Position numbers and translations under genes: made by a program. This document shows positions 24,863 to 32,843 of a DNA stretch of 37,853 bases, one piece after another. Below the pieces are notes generated by a model. The model was not told where the DNA came from and made no database searches. It saw nothing but the letters and a program-made list of their open reading frames with translations. This stretch comes from Hungatella sp. UBA5385. GTDB lineage: Bacteria > Bacillota > Clostridia > Lachnospirales > Lachnospiraceae. The stretch is taken from the NCBI GenBank assembly GCA_002409995.1, contig DHOR01000010.1, positions 133,817 to 171,669 of the forward strand, in the 5' to 3' direction. The first letter of the stretch is position 1, and each line of letters starts with the position of its first letter.

Positions 24863-25720
24863 GTGGATAATGGATCAAAAAGCAGAATTATATTAAAAAT
24901 TGAGCGGTTTCTCTGCTACCTGTTTCTTGCGTTTTTAACAGTGCTCTCCCTGTTTTCCTTTTATGTGCTGATTATAAATGCTACCAGGGCTCATCCGGAT
25001 ATTCAAAAAGGATTTTCTTTTTTACCGGGTAAGTCTATGCTTAATAACTTAAATAGTATTTTAAAGAATAAGAATCTTCCTGTTTTACATGGAATTGCAA
25101 ACAGTTTTATTGTTTCGGGAAGTACGGCTTTGCTGACAACTTATTTTTCGGCTATGACAGCGTATGCGATTCATGCTTACGAATTTAAACTGAAAAAAGC
25201 TGCGTTTTTATTTATCATGATGATTATGATGATTCCTAATCAGGTGACAACTCTTGGTTTTATTTCTCTTATGGGGAAAATGAAACTGATGGACAGTCTG
25301 ATTCCCCTTATTGTGCCTTCCATTGCAGCACCGGTTGTATTTTATTTTATGAAGTCCTATATGGAGGCCAGTCTGCCCATTGAAATTGTTGAAGCAGCCA
25401 GGATTGATGGTTCTGGTGAATTCCGCACCTTTAATCAGATTATTCTGCCTATCATAAAACCTGCAATGGCAGTTCAGGGGATTTTTGCCTTCGTAGGCGG
25501 CTGGAATAATTATTTTGTTCCGTCACTGATCATTAAAAGTGCCAATAAGAAGACGCTCCCAATCTTAATCGCCCAGCTGCGTAGTGCTGACTTTTTAAAG
25601 TTTGATATGGGGCAGGTATATATGCTGATTGCTATTGCGATTGTACCTGTTATCTTTGTTTATTTATGTTTATCCAAGTTTATTATACGAGGGGTAACTG
25701 TAGGAGCGGTGAAAGGTTGA
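24863..25720 (+). CDS. Carbohydrate ABC transporter permease (MalG/UgpE type), second importer
   Basis: The second membrane subunit, with 285 residues and six helices. The EAA loop reads EAARIDGSGEFRTFNQIILP, and the protein ends in the typical GVTVGAVKG. The start is GTG at 24863 with GGGAGGTAG upstream; no nearby ATG fits. It is the last gene of the LacI-controlled operon. I see no clear terminator right after it. Confidence 0.92.
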   Translation: MDNGSKSRIILKIERFLCYLFLAFLTVLSLFSFYVLIINATRAHPDIQKGFSFLPGKSMLNNLNSILKNKNLPVLHGIANSFIVSGSTALLTTYFSAMTAYAIHAYEFKLKKAAFLFIMMIMMIPNQVTTLGFISLMGKMKLMDSLIPLIVPSIAAPVVFYFMKSYMEASLPIEIVEAARIDGSGEFRTFNQIILPIIKPAMAVQGIFAFVGGWNNYFVPSLIIKSANKKTLPILIAQLRSADFLKFDMGQVYMLIAIAIVPVIFVYLCLSKFIIRGVTVGAVKG

Positions 25721-25890
25721 GTGCACCTAACAGTGAACGTTATTATGAAGAGCAGTATGCGTGAAAATGATTGGGTTATATTTTGTAGAAAAGTATGATG
25801 ATGAAAAAGCGGATTTTGAGTACATTATATAAAAAAAGATGATAATGATTCTCGAATTGAGTCGATTTTTGGTGAAATGCACTAAAATAA

Positions 25891-25919
25891 TTGACTTTTT
25901 AAAAATTCAATGTTATGAT
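25891..25919 (+). promoter_or_regulatory. Promoter of the candidate structured RNA
   Basis: TTGACT (25891-25896), 17 bp, TATGAT (25914-25919). Transcription would begin near 25926. Confidence 0.65.
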
Positions 25920-25925
25920 TGTCCC

Positions 25926-26058
25926 TGTGAGAAGCACGATGGGGTGTCTTGCTGTTATAATTTTCTCATGGGGGCTGTGAAAATTATAGGAACTTAATAG
26001 TGTGACGGTTTGAGATCGTGACGAAGGACTGCTTTCTGTGGGGGAAAAGCAGTCTTTT
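25926..26058 (+). ncRNA. Candidate structured RNA (small RNA or riboswitch-like leader) upstream of yitT
   Basis: About 133 nt between a good promoter and an intrinsic terminator, with no reading frame that has a ribosome binding site. It can fold into an 11-bp hairpin (25955-25965 with 25979-25989) and a small 5-bp hairpin (26005-26009 with 26015-26019). Other pairings compete. 25927-25933 can pair with 25963-25969, which breaks the 11-bp hairpin. 25935-25940 pairs with 26015-26020, which breaks the small hairpin. Part of 25926-25936 can pair with 26030-26040, which is the 5' arm of the terminator. Alternatives of this kind are usual in riboswitches and attenuators. I could not match it to a known class; 6S-like and independent small RNAs remain possible. 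Confidence 0.5.
26027..26058 (+). terminator. Intrinsic terminator of the candidate RNA
   Basis: A 9-bp perfect stem, 26027-26035 with 26046-26054, has a 10-nt G-rich loop and is followed by TTTT. It lies about 115 bp before the yitT start. Confidence 0.7.
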
Positions 26059-26099
26059 CATATGCATTTTTATTCATATGTATTATTTGAAAATACTCC

Positions 26100-26128
26100 T
26101 TGAAAGTTTATACAGGATTACATATAAT
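26100..26128 (+). promoter_or_regulatory. Predicted proximal promoter of yitT-like gene
   Basis: TTGAAA (26100-26105), 17 bp, then a perfect TATAAT (26123-26128). With this promoter, the membrane-protein gene can be transcribed independently of the upstream RNA. Confidence 0.65.
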
Positions 26129-26173
26129 GAATACGGTATTTATTGAAAACGAAAGGGAATGGAAAGAAATAAA

Positions 26174-27049
26174 ATGACGTGGAAAAAGCTTAGGAAGGAA
26201 AAATGGTTCCGCAATGTATTGACTTCATTGGCTGTGGTGTTTTCTGCACTGATACAGACTTTTGTAATACAGGCATTTATCAGACCTGCAGGACTTTTAT
26301 CAGGAGGATTTACAGGTCTTGCCATACTGATCGACAGGATCACTTCATTATTTGGATTGAATATATCCACTTCTTTTGGCATGATCGCTTTAAATCTTCC
26401 GGTTGCATGGGCTTGCAGTAAGACCATCAGTAAACGGTTTACATTTTTTTCTTTATGTCAGGTTTTTTTGACTAGTGGACTTTTGAGAGTGCTGAATTTT
26501 TCGCCTATCTTTGAAGATGTAATATTAAATGTGATCTATGGCGGTGTGCTCTTTGGATTAGCCCTGGTTCTTACACTGCGGGGCAATGCATCTTCCGGTG
26601 GAACTGATTTTATAGCATTATATGTATCTAATAAAACGGGGAATTCTATCTGGGCTTATGTATTCTGCGGAAATGTAGTTCTTCTTTGTATATTTGGGGC
26701 GATTTTTGGCTGGGATTATGCAGGGTATTCTATCTTGTTTCAGTTTGTATCAACTATGATGATTTCCACCTTTCATCATCGGTATAACCGTGTGACTTTG
26801 CAGATCACATCAACAAAAGGACCGGAGATAGCCAGCGCTTATGTCAGCACCTTTCGTCATGGGATTTCCTGTGTGGATGCAGTGGGCGGCTATAGCAAGA
26901 AGGATATGTATCTGCTTCATACTGTTGTTTCTTCCTATGAAGTGGAGGATATTGTTCAGCTTTTGGTGTCTGTGGATGAACATGTGATTGTTAATATGTT
27001 CAATACTAAGGAGTTTTATGGGAGGTTTTATCGGGCACCCATGGAGTAG
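26174..27049 (+). CDS. YitT-family membrane protein (DUF161 with C-terminal DUF2179)
   Basis: A 291-residue integral membrane protein. About five hydrophobic helices cover residues 15-175, with family-like segments GLLSGGFTGLAILI, GLNISTSFGMIALNLP and RGNASSGGTDFIALY. The soluble C-terminal domain of about 80 residues (LQITSTKGPEI to NTKEFYGRFYR) is the DUF2179 part. The role of YitT proteins is unknown; transport has been suggested. An in-frame ATG at 26159 lies 1 bp after AAAGGGA, too close for use, so I prefer the ATG at 26174, which has a GGAAAG before it. Neither site is ideal. The gene is followed by an inverted-repeat island and a strong terminator at 27235-27275. Confidence 0.85.
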   Translation: MTWKKLRKEKWFRNVLTSLAVVFSALIQTFVIQAFIRPAGLLSGGFTGLAILIDRITSLFGLNISTSFGMIALNLPVAWACSKTISKRFTFFSLCQVFLTSGLLRVLNFSPIFEDVILNVIYGGVLFGLALVLTLRGNASSGGTDFIALYVSNKTGNSIWAYVFCGNVVLLCIFGAIFGWDYAGYSILFQFVSTMMISTFHHRYNRVTLQITSTKGPEIASAYVSTFRHGISCVDAVGGYSKKDMYLLHTVVSSYEVEDIVQLLVSVDEHVIVNMFNTKEFYGRFYRAPME

Positions 27050-27065
27050 GGGGGGAGTCGTGGGG

Positions 27066-27145
27066 TATTGGGCTGTGTGAAAAGTGAATTTTATTCCGAC
27101 ACTTTGTTTGACCTACATAAAATTCACTTTTCACACAGCCCAATA
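27066..27145. repeat. 29-bp perfect inverted repeat with 22-nt loop (possible MITE or REP-like element)
   Basis: Arms 27066-27094 and 27117-27145 are perfectly complementary over 29 bp. The outer ends are TATTGGGCTG and CAGCCCAATA; the loop is TCCGACACTT... (22 nt). This is far longer than ordinary terminators and has no T tract. The outermost T-A pair could be a TA target duplication, as with some MITEs, but that cannot be decided from one copy. Confidence 0.8.
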
Positions 27146-27182
27146 AGCTACGGTTCGCTTGATAGGGGCTAAAAGATAAAAA

Positions 27183-27214
27183 GCGTAAAAGCGTAAAAGC
27201 GTAAAAGCGTAAAA
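27183..27214. repeat. Four tandem copies of an 8-bp unit (GCGTAAAA)
   Basis: Four exact consecutive copies, preceded by AAAA and followed by ACATAAAC. The number of units may vary between strains through slippage. Confidence 0.9.
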
Positions 27215-27234
27215 ACATAAACACATTAATATAG

Positions 27235-27275
27235 AGGGAGTCGTAAAATAAATCCATTTTACGACTCCCTTTTTT
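27235..27275 (+). terminator. Strong terminator downstream of yitT-like gene
   Basis: A 15-bp perfect stem, 27235-27249 with 27256-27270, has a 6-nt loop and is followed directly by TTTTT. It lies 18 bp from the 3' end of the convergent MATE gene and may also stall that transcript, although the minus-strand T tract is poor. Confidence 0.85.
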
Positions 27276-27293
27276 GATTTAGTTTTTTATATT

Positions 27294-28706
27294 TTATGAT
27301 TTGTATCTTTTTTTGATGGTTCTTGGGGTTGGCAATCTGAACGAGTGTTTTTTCAGTTTGCTGAACCAGTTGAAGTAGATGAAAAACATGATGGAGGTGA
27401 TTACCCAGGTAAATGGGTAGCTGAAGAGGATGGTGGTAATCACTGGGTTTAGGGGGACTGCTATGAAGAGCCAGATGACTCTTAGGAGGCAGATTCCTAC
27501 GCTTATTATGATCATGGGGATCCAGCTGTCTCCTACACCTCGGAGAGAGCCGGAATAGATCTCTATGCAGACGTAGGTGATAAAGGTGGGAACCAGATAG
27601 TAGAGGATCTCCATGCCCTTTTCTATGACTGCAGGATCGGTTGTAAATAAGAGATAGATGTAGCCGCCGAAAAAGTATAGCAGCGCTGTTAGCAGCACTG
27701 TGGCGGCTACACTCATAGCCATACATACCCGGATTCCTTTGTGGACTCTGTCTTTTTTGCCTGCGCCGTAATTCTGGCCGACGAAGGTGGTGATGGAAAT
27801 TCCGAAGGCATTAAGGATCATCCAGAAGACACTGTCGATTTTTCCGTAGGCTGTCCAGGCGGCTATGGTGTCTGTGCCCAGGGAGTTGACGCTGGACTGG
27901 ATGATGATGTTGGAAGTGGAATACATCACAGACTGTAGCCCTGCTGGGAAACCAATCTGAATGATTCGTCTTATCATTTCTTTGTCTATGCGAATCTCTC
28001 TGGGGATGAGATGGTAAGCTTCTTTTGTAGTCAGCAGAATTCGGATAACTAAGACTGCACTGATAAACTGGGAGATGATGGTGGCAAGTGCGGCTCCCAT
28101 GACGCCCATATGGAATACTACTACAAATAAAAGGTCCAAAATAATATTGGTAAATGTAGCGGCAATGAGGAAAAATAAGGGGCGCTTGGAATCTCCGATT
28201 GCTCTTAAGATTCCGGCTCCCATGTTGTAGATCAGGTTGCCGATAATTCCAAGGAAATAAATTCTCATATAGAGAACTGCATGTCCTAGAATGTCGTCAG
28301 GAGTTCCCATTGCTCTTAGAGCATATGGGGCTGCTGCTATGCCAATGACCATAAGGACCAGACCGCCTGCAATGGAGAATGCGATGGCAGTGTGGACTGC
28401 CTGTTTCACATTTTCTTTCTGTCTGGCACCATAGAATTGGGAAATAATAACGGTTGCACCCGAAGAAAGTCCTACAAAAAAACCTACCAGAAGATTGATA
28501 AGCGTTCCTGTTGGACCTCCAACGGCTGCCAGGGCTTCCTTTCCAACGAATCTTCCAACAACTACAGCGTCCGCCGTATTGTATAGCTGCTGAAAAAATG
28601 TTCCAAATAGAATGGGAAAGAAAAACAGAAGAAGCTGCTTCCATATCACTCCCTCTGTAATCTGATTCTGTTCCATCACATCCTGCGTAAACTCACTTTG
28701 ACTCAT
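27294..28706 (-). CDS. MATE-family multidrug exporter
   Basis: A 470-residue exporter with 12 predicted helices in two homologous halves: the first from WKQLLLFFFPILFGTFFQQL with NTADAVVVGRFVG, the second from IIQIGFPAGLQSVMYS with VNSLGTDTIAAW. It ends in a basic tail (PTPRTIKKRYKS). The open frame begins 19 codons earlier, but the ATG at 28706 has TTGAGGA at proper spacing and is preferred. It is monocistronic. It differs from the MATE gene at 15466, which belongs to a sugar operon; here no neighbour hints at the substrate. Confidence 0.92.
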   Translation of the reverse strand: MSQSEFTQDVMEQNQITEGVIWKQLLLFFFPILFGTFFQQLYNTADAVVVGRFVGKEALAAVGGPTGTLINLLVGFFVGLSSGATVIISQFYGARQKENVKQAVHTAIAFSIAGGLVLMVIGIAAAPYALRAMGTPDDILGHAVLYMRIYFLGIIGNLIYNMGAGILRAIGDSKRPLFFLIAATFTNIILDLLFVVVFHMGVMGAALATIISQFISAVLVIRILLTTKEAYHLIPREIRIDKEMIRRIIQIGFPAGLQSVMYSTSNIIIQSSVNSLGTDTIAAWTAYGKIDSVFWMILNAFGISITTFVGQNYGAGKKDRVHKGIRVCMAMSVAATVLLTALLYFFGGYIYLLFTTDPAVIEKGMEILYYLVPTFITYVCIEIYSGSLRGVGDSWIPMIIISVGICLLRVIWLFIAVPLNPVITTILFSYPFTWVITSIMFFIYFNWFSKLKKHSFRLPTPRTIKKRYKS

Positions 28707-28849
28707 CTCATTGTCCTCAACCATAGAATGTATTTTATTATGTATTATGACCTGATTATACAATGTAATATGGAAAAAGACAATCCTGAAATTTAATCTC
28801 TTTTCTGTGCCTTTTCTGTGCTCTTTTTTGTGCTGATTCGGATATTAAA

Positions 28850-29290
28850 TTACTCTGTAATTTGTGCTTTTTGAAGTGCCTGATCCACCGCTTTTAACAG
28901 CACTCCGGAGGTATAGCGTGTGTCCTGAGAGTAGGAAATATTCTCAGTGGACTGATTCTTTAGAATCTGCTCTGATATTGAATCCATAGCGGGCTGCATT
29001 AAGGGATACATGGTGGTAACTGCTTCACTTAATGGTATCAGAGATACTGAGGTGATTTTGTCGGAATCCACGGTAACCTGTACATTTACTTCCTGACTGC
29101 TTAAGGTTATGGCGGAGGTATAGACACCGGGAACATAAAGCACCGCATCGCCGGAGGTCGTGACAGCATCTTTTTTAGGGCGGAACATCACTAAAAATAG
29201 AGTGATTAAGAGGATACCAAGGCCTATGAATATTGCAGTGTAAATGATTTCCTTCATACGTAAAACGACGATTTTCGTTTTCGAGCTCAT
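28850..29290 (-). CDS. Membrane-anchored FMN_bind-like protein with altered flavin motif
   Basis: A 146-residue protein. A short basic start and one transmembrane helix (about 15-35) are followed by an extracytoplasmic domain of about 100 residues. The domain pattern (YVPGVYTSAI, VNVQVTVDSDKITSVSLIPL, ILKNQS, YTSGVLLKAVDQALQKA) follows that of FMN_bind domains. In those domains, flavin is attached to the last Thr of an SGAT(Y/S)-type motif; here the site reads SQDTRYTSG, so covalent flavin binding is uncertain. GGGAGGGC precedes the ATG. It is divergent from addB with about 100 bp between them. No electron-transfer partners (Rnf, NQR) are nearby. The function is unknown. Confidence 0.65.
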   Translation of the reverse strand: MSSKTKIVVLRMKEIIYTAIFIGLGILLITLFLVMFRPKKDAVTTSGDAVLYVPGVYTSAITLSSQEVNVQVTVDSDKITSVSLIPLSEAVTTMYPLMQPAMDSISEQILKNQSTENISYSQDTRYTSGVLLKAVDQALQKAQITE

Positions 29291-29313
29291 AAAAGCCCTC
29301 CCAACAGTTTTGT

Positions 29314-29351
29314 TATAATGTATTAAAATGAAAGCGATTTTATGTTACAAT
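29314..29351 (+). promoter_or_regulatory. Candidate addBA promoter region
   Basis: A perfect TATAAT at 29314-29319 lacks a clear -35. A second candidate, TTAAAA (29323-29328), 17 bp, TACAAT (29346-29351), is weak. Which of them is used cannot be told. Confidence 0.35.
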
Positions 29352-29396
29352 GTTATGGTAATACTCAGACTATTTGAAAAGGAGAACATAAAATAC

Positions 29397-32300
29397 ATGT
29401 CCCTTCAATTTATCTTAGGCGGTTCCGGTTCTGGCAAGACCTACCGCCTGTATACAGAGTTAATCCGGGAATCTATGGAAGAGCCGGATACCCAGTTTAT
29501 TGCCATTGTACCGGAACAGTTTACCATGCAGACACAAAAGGAAATTGTGACTCTCCATCCAAGGCATGGTGTGATGAATATCGATATTGTCAGCTTTGAA
29601 CGTCTGGCCTACCGGGTGTTTGAGGAGCTGGCTGTTTTAAATCCTGCCATTTTAGATGATATGGGAAAATCTATGGTTCTTCGGAAGGTCACCGCAGGTA
29701 AGAAGCGGGAGCTGGTTCTGTATAAAGATCATCTGTCCCGGACAGGGTTTATTTCCCAATTAAAATCTATGCTTTCTGAGCTGTATCAGTATGGAATTAC
29801 ACCTGATATGCTGGATGAGCAGATTCCCCTGACTGTCAGTCCTATGCTGAAACAGAAGCTTATGGATATTAATGTAATATATAAGGCATTTCGGGAATAT
29901 ATCAGTGAAAAATATGTGACAGCAGAAGAGATATTAGATGTGCTGTGCCGGGTTCTTCCTGATTCACAGATTATCAGAAACAGTGTGATTACTCTGGATG
30001 GGTATACAGGGTTTACACCGGTTCAATATAGACTGCTGGAGTTATTTCTCCGTTACAGCAAAAGGGTGGTGGTGACAGTAACCATCGATCCTTCTCAGAA
30101 TTTAAACAGGAAATGGGGAATTCAGGAGCTGTTTCATATGAGCTATCAGATGATCCACAAGATTACAGATTTGGCAGAGAAGCTGTCAGTCAGCAGAGAC
30201 AGGGATATTCTGCTGACTGAGCATCCGGCAATTCGATATGGAGATGTGGACTCTGAAACGGGAAAAAGTCCTCTGGATTTTCTGGAGCAGAATCTATACC
30301 GTTATAAAGGAAGGATTTATGAAGAGGTTCCCCAGTCCATAGAGATTCGTCAGGCTATGAATCCAACGGAGGAAATCGCCTTTGTAATCCGGTGTATGGA
30401 AGAGGCAATTAGAAAAGATGGGCTTCGTTACAGGGATATGGCAGTGGTTACAGGGGATATTGGTAGCTATTCCAATGAGATTACCCATCAGTTTGATTCT
30501 CTGGGTATTCCCTATTTCCTGGATGATAAGAAAAGTATCTTGAAAAATCCCATGGTAGAGCTGATTCGGGCTGCCATGGAGGTAATTATAAAGGATTTCT
30601 CCTATGAAAGTGTATTTCGTTATCTTCGCACAGGTCTGATTACCGGGGAGGAGGACAGGGAGAAATTGGACCGTTTGGAAAACTATGTGATTGCTATGGG
30701 AATCCGAGGTTTTAAACGGTGGAACTCTGTCTGGGAAGGCTGGTACAGAGGGGCGAAGGAATTGAATCTGGAAGAGATCAATGCTTTCCGTGAACAGATT
30801 TTGGCACCTCTCATAAAGCTGCGGGATGCTTTCAGAGAGGAAAAATCCAATGTAAAAAGCCTGACTGCTGCAGTGACTGAGCTTTTAATGGAAGCAGGTA
30901 TAGAGGAGAAGATGGCTGGTTATGAGGCCGCTTTTTCAGAGGCTTCTGAGTTTAGTCTTGCAAAGGAATACAGCCAGGTATATGGTCTTGTTATGGATTT
31001 ATTTGACCGACTTGTAGGGCTGTTGGGAGAAGAACATGTAAGCCGCAGGGAATACAGCGATATTCTGGATGCAGGATTTTCAGAGATTAAGGTGGGACTG
31101 ATTCCTGCCTCTGTAGATCGTGTGGTAATTGGTGATATTACAAGAACCCGGCTTGATCATGTAAAGCTTTTATTCTTTATTGGAGTTAATGATGGAATCA
31201 TTCCTGTGAAAAAGGCAAAGGGAAGTCTGTTTACTGACAGGGAACGGGAGTTTTTAGGAAGCCTTTCTATAGAGCTGGCACCGACTGCCAGGGAAGAAAG
31301 CTTTCGTCAGCGTTTTTATCTCTATCTGGCTTTGACTAAGCCTGAACAACGGCTGGTATTGTCCTATTCTGCCATGGATGGAAGCGGAAAAAGCATGCGT
31401 GCCTCCACCTTAATCGGAGAGCTTAGAAAGCTGTTTCCTATGCTTCCTGTTACTCCTGTTTTCCAGGAAGGAATTCGTATTCCTCTGTCTGTCAGGGAGG
31501 CAAAGGATTGTCTGACAGAAGGGCTGCGCAATTATAAGGAATCTGTGGAGGATGAGAGATTTTTGGAACTGTTTAAAACATTCCTCAGGTCTGAGGACCA
31601 CAGAGACCAGGTGTTAAAGCTGACAGAAGCTGCCTTTTACGCTTATGAAAAGAGAGGAATCGGTAAAATAGCAGCAAGAGCTTTGTATGGAAGTATTCTA
31701 AGCGGAAGCGTTACCCGTTTAGAGCAGTATGCTTCCTGTGCTTATGCCCATTTTCTTAATTATGGAATGGAGCTGATGGAGCGACAGCAGTATGAGCTGG
31801 CAGCCATGGATATTGGTAATCTGTTTCATGATTCCATTGATCTGTGTTTTACTACTATGAAGGAGCAGGAAAGGGACTGGAGGACTCTGACAGAAGCAGA
31901 TCGTAAGGAGCTGGTACATAACTGCGTGACTAAAGTTACTGAGGAATATGGCAATACCATTTTAAAAAGCTCTGCCAGAAATGCTTATCTTGCTGGGAAA
32001 GTGGAGCGGATTACAGACAGAACAGTGTGGGCTTTGGCAGAACAGCTGAAAAAAGGAGATTTTACTCCTGTGGGATTTGAAGTGTCATTTTCTGCTATTG
32101 ATAATTTAAAAGCTATGAAGATTACTCTGTCTGATGAGGAAGCACTTCATCTTAAGGGAAGAATTGACAGACTGGATATATGTGAAGATGAGGAAAGTAT
32201 CTATGTAAAGATTATAGATTATAAATCAGGCAGCACTTCCTTTGATTTAGCAGCGCTTTATTATGGATTGCAGCTTCAGCTGGTGGTCTATATGGATGCA

Positions 32301-32843
32301 GCTATTGAGATGGAGGAAAGGAAAAACCCGGGGAAACAGGTAATTCCTGCGGGTATCTTCTATTATAATATCAATGATCCTATGGTGGACAGAGAAGGAG
32401 AAATGTCACAGGAGGATATTGACAGAAAGATATTAAAACAGTTAAGAATGAATGGTCTGGTAAACAGCGATTTAGAGGTGATTTCCCATCTGGATAATGA
32501 AATTGAAACAGAGTCTGATGTAATCCCTGTTGCATTAAAAAATGGTATCATTCAGGAGTCAAGGTCCTCGGTAGCAGACGGGGAGAGATTTTCCTATTTG
32601 AAGAAATATGTTCATGAGAAGCTGAAGACAGAGGGGCTGGAGATTTTAAGCGGAGCTGTTGATGTGAACCCATACAAGCAGGGGAACAGAACGGCCTGTG
32701 ATTACTGCCCTTACCATGCAGTCTGTGGATTTGATCTTAAGACTGGGGGATATGGCTTCCGGAAATTTAAGGCTTTGAAGTCAAATGAGATATGGGCAGA
32801 GATTGAAGGAGAAGAGGAAGGAGGCGGAAATCATGGCAATTAA
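29397..32843 (+). CDS. addB: ATP-dependent helicase/nuclease subunit B
   Basis: The B subunit (1148 residues) of AddAB, the Gram-positive counterpart of RecBCD. It processes double-strand breaks for RecA-dependent repair and recognises Chi. The N-terminal Walker A reads GGSGSGKT near residue 8. The C-terminal RecB-type nuclease shows GRIDRLD, the catalytic IIDYKSG and LQLQLVVYMDA. The four cysteines of the AddB iron-sulfur cluster are present: one in YASCAYAHFL and three in CDYCPYHAVCGFD near the end. The open frame begins at 29328, but the conserved N-terminus starts at the ATG at 29397, with AAGGAG 12 bp upstream. The 3' end overlaps addA by 11 bp. Confidence 0.95.
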   Translation: MSLQFILGGSGSGKTYRLYTELIRESMEEPDTQFIAIVPEQFTMQTQKEIVTLHPRHGVMNIDIVSFERLAYRVFEELAVLNPAILDDMGKSMVLRKVTAGKKRELVLYKDHLSRTGFISQLKSMLSELYQYGITPDMLDEQIPLTVSPMLKQKLMDINVIYKAFREYISEKYVTAEEILDVLCRVLPDSQIIRNSVITLDGYTGFTPVQYRLLELFLRYSKRVVVTVTIDPSQNLNRKWGIQELFHMSYQMIHKITDLAEKLSVSRDRDILLTEHPAIRYGDVDSETGKSPLDFLEQNLYRYKGRIYEEVPQSIEIRQAMNPTEEIAFVIRCMEEAIRKDGLRYRDMAVVTGDIGSYSNEITHQFDSLGIPYFLDDKKSILKNPMVELIRAAMEVIIKDFSYESVFRYLRTGLITGEEDREKLDRLENYVIAMGIRGFKRWNSVWEGWYRGAKELNLEEINAFREQILAPLIKLRDAFREEKSNVKSLTAAVTELLMEAGIEEKMAGYEAAFSEASEFSLAKEYSQVYGLVMDLFDRLVGLLGEEHVSRREYSDILDAGFSEIKVGLIPASVDRVVIGDITRTRLDHVKLLFFIGVNDGIIPVKKAKGSLFTDREREFLGSLSIELAPTAREESFRQRFYLYLALTKPEQRLVLSYSAMDGSGKSMRASTLIGELRKLFPMLPVTPVFQEGIRIPLSVREAKDCLTEGLRNYKESVEDERFLELFKTFLRSEDHRDQVLKLTEAAFYAYEKRGIGKIAARALYGSILSGSVTRLEQYASCAYAHFLNYGMELMERQQYELAAMDIGNLFHDSIDLCFTTMKEQERDWRTLTEADRKELVHNCVTKVTEEYGNTILKSSARNAYLAGKVERITDRTVWALAEQLKKGDFTPVGFEVSFSAIDNLKAMKITLSDEEALHLKGRIDRLDICEDEESIYVKIIDYKSGSTSFDLAALYYGLQLQLVVYMDAAIEMEERKNPGKQVIPAGIFYYNINDPMVDREGEMSQEDIDRKILKQLRMNGLVNSDLEVISHLDNEIETESDVIPVALKNGIIQESRSSVADGERFSYLKKYVHEKLKTEGLEILSGAVDVNPYKQGNRTACDYCPYHAVCGFDLKTGGYGFRKFKALKSNEIWAEIEGEEEGGGNHGN

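Larger units (their letters stand above)
25721..26158. other. 438-bp intergenic stretch with a candidate RNA gene
   Basis: The first 170 bp hold no supported gene; there is only a 23-codon frame at 25761-25832 without a good ribosome binding site. From 25891 on come a promoter, a structured RNA candidate and its terminator, then a second promoter for yitT (all listed separately). Confidence 0.6.

Noticed and set aside
25761..25832. Frame of 23 codons (start GTG, MIGLYFVEKYDDEKADF inside)
   Set aside because: No proper ribosome binding site and no recognisable family; possibly a gene remnant, but not supported.
25840..25860. Fur-box-like sequence (GATAATGAT half-site)
   Set aside because: Only the left half matches; the right half agrees at about three of nine positions, and no iron gene is adjacent.
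27183..27214. Tandem GCGTAAAA units as a CRISPR-like or origin iteron array
   Set aside because: Units are 8 bp and contiguous with no spacers, and no cas or replication gene is nearby.
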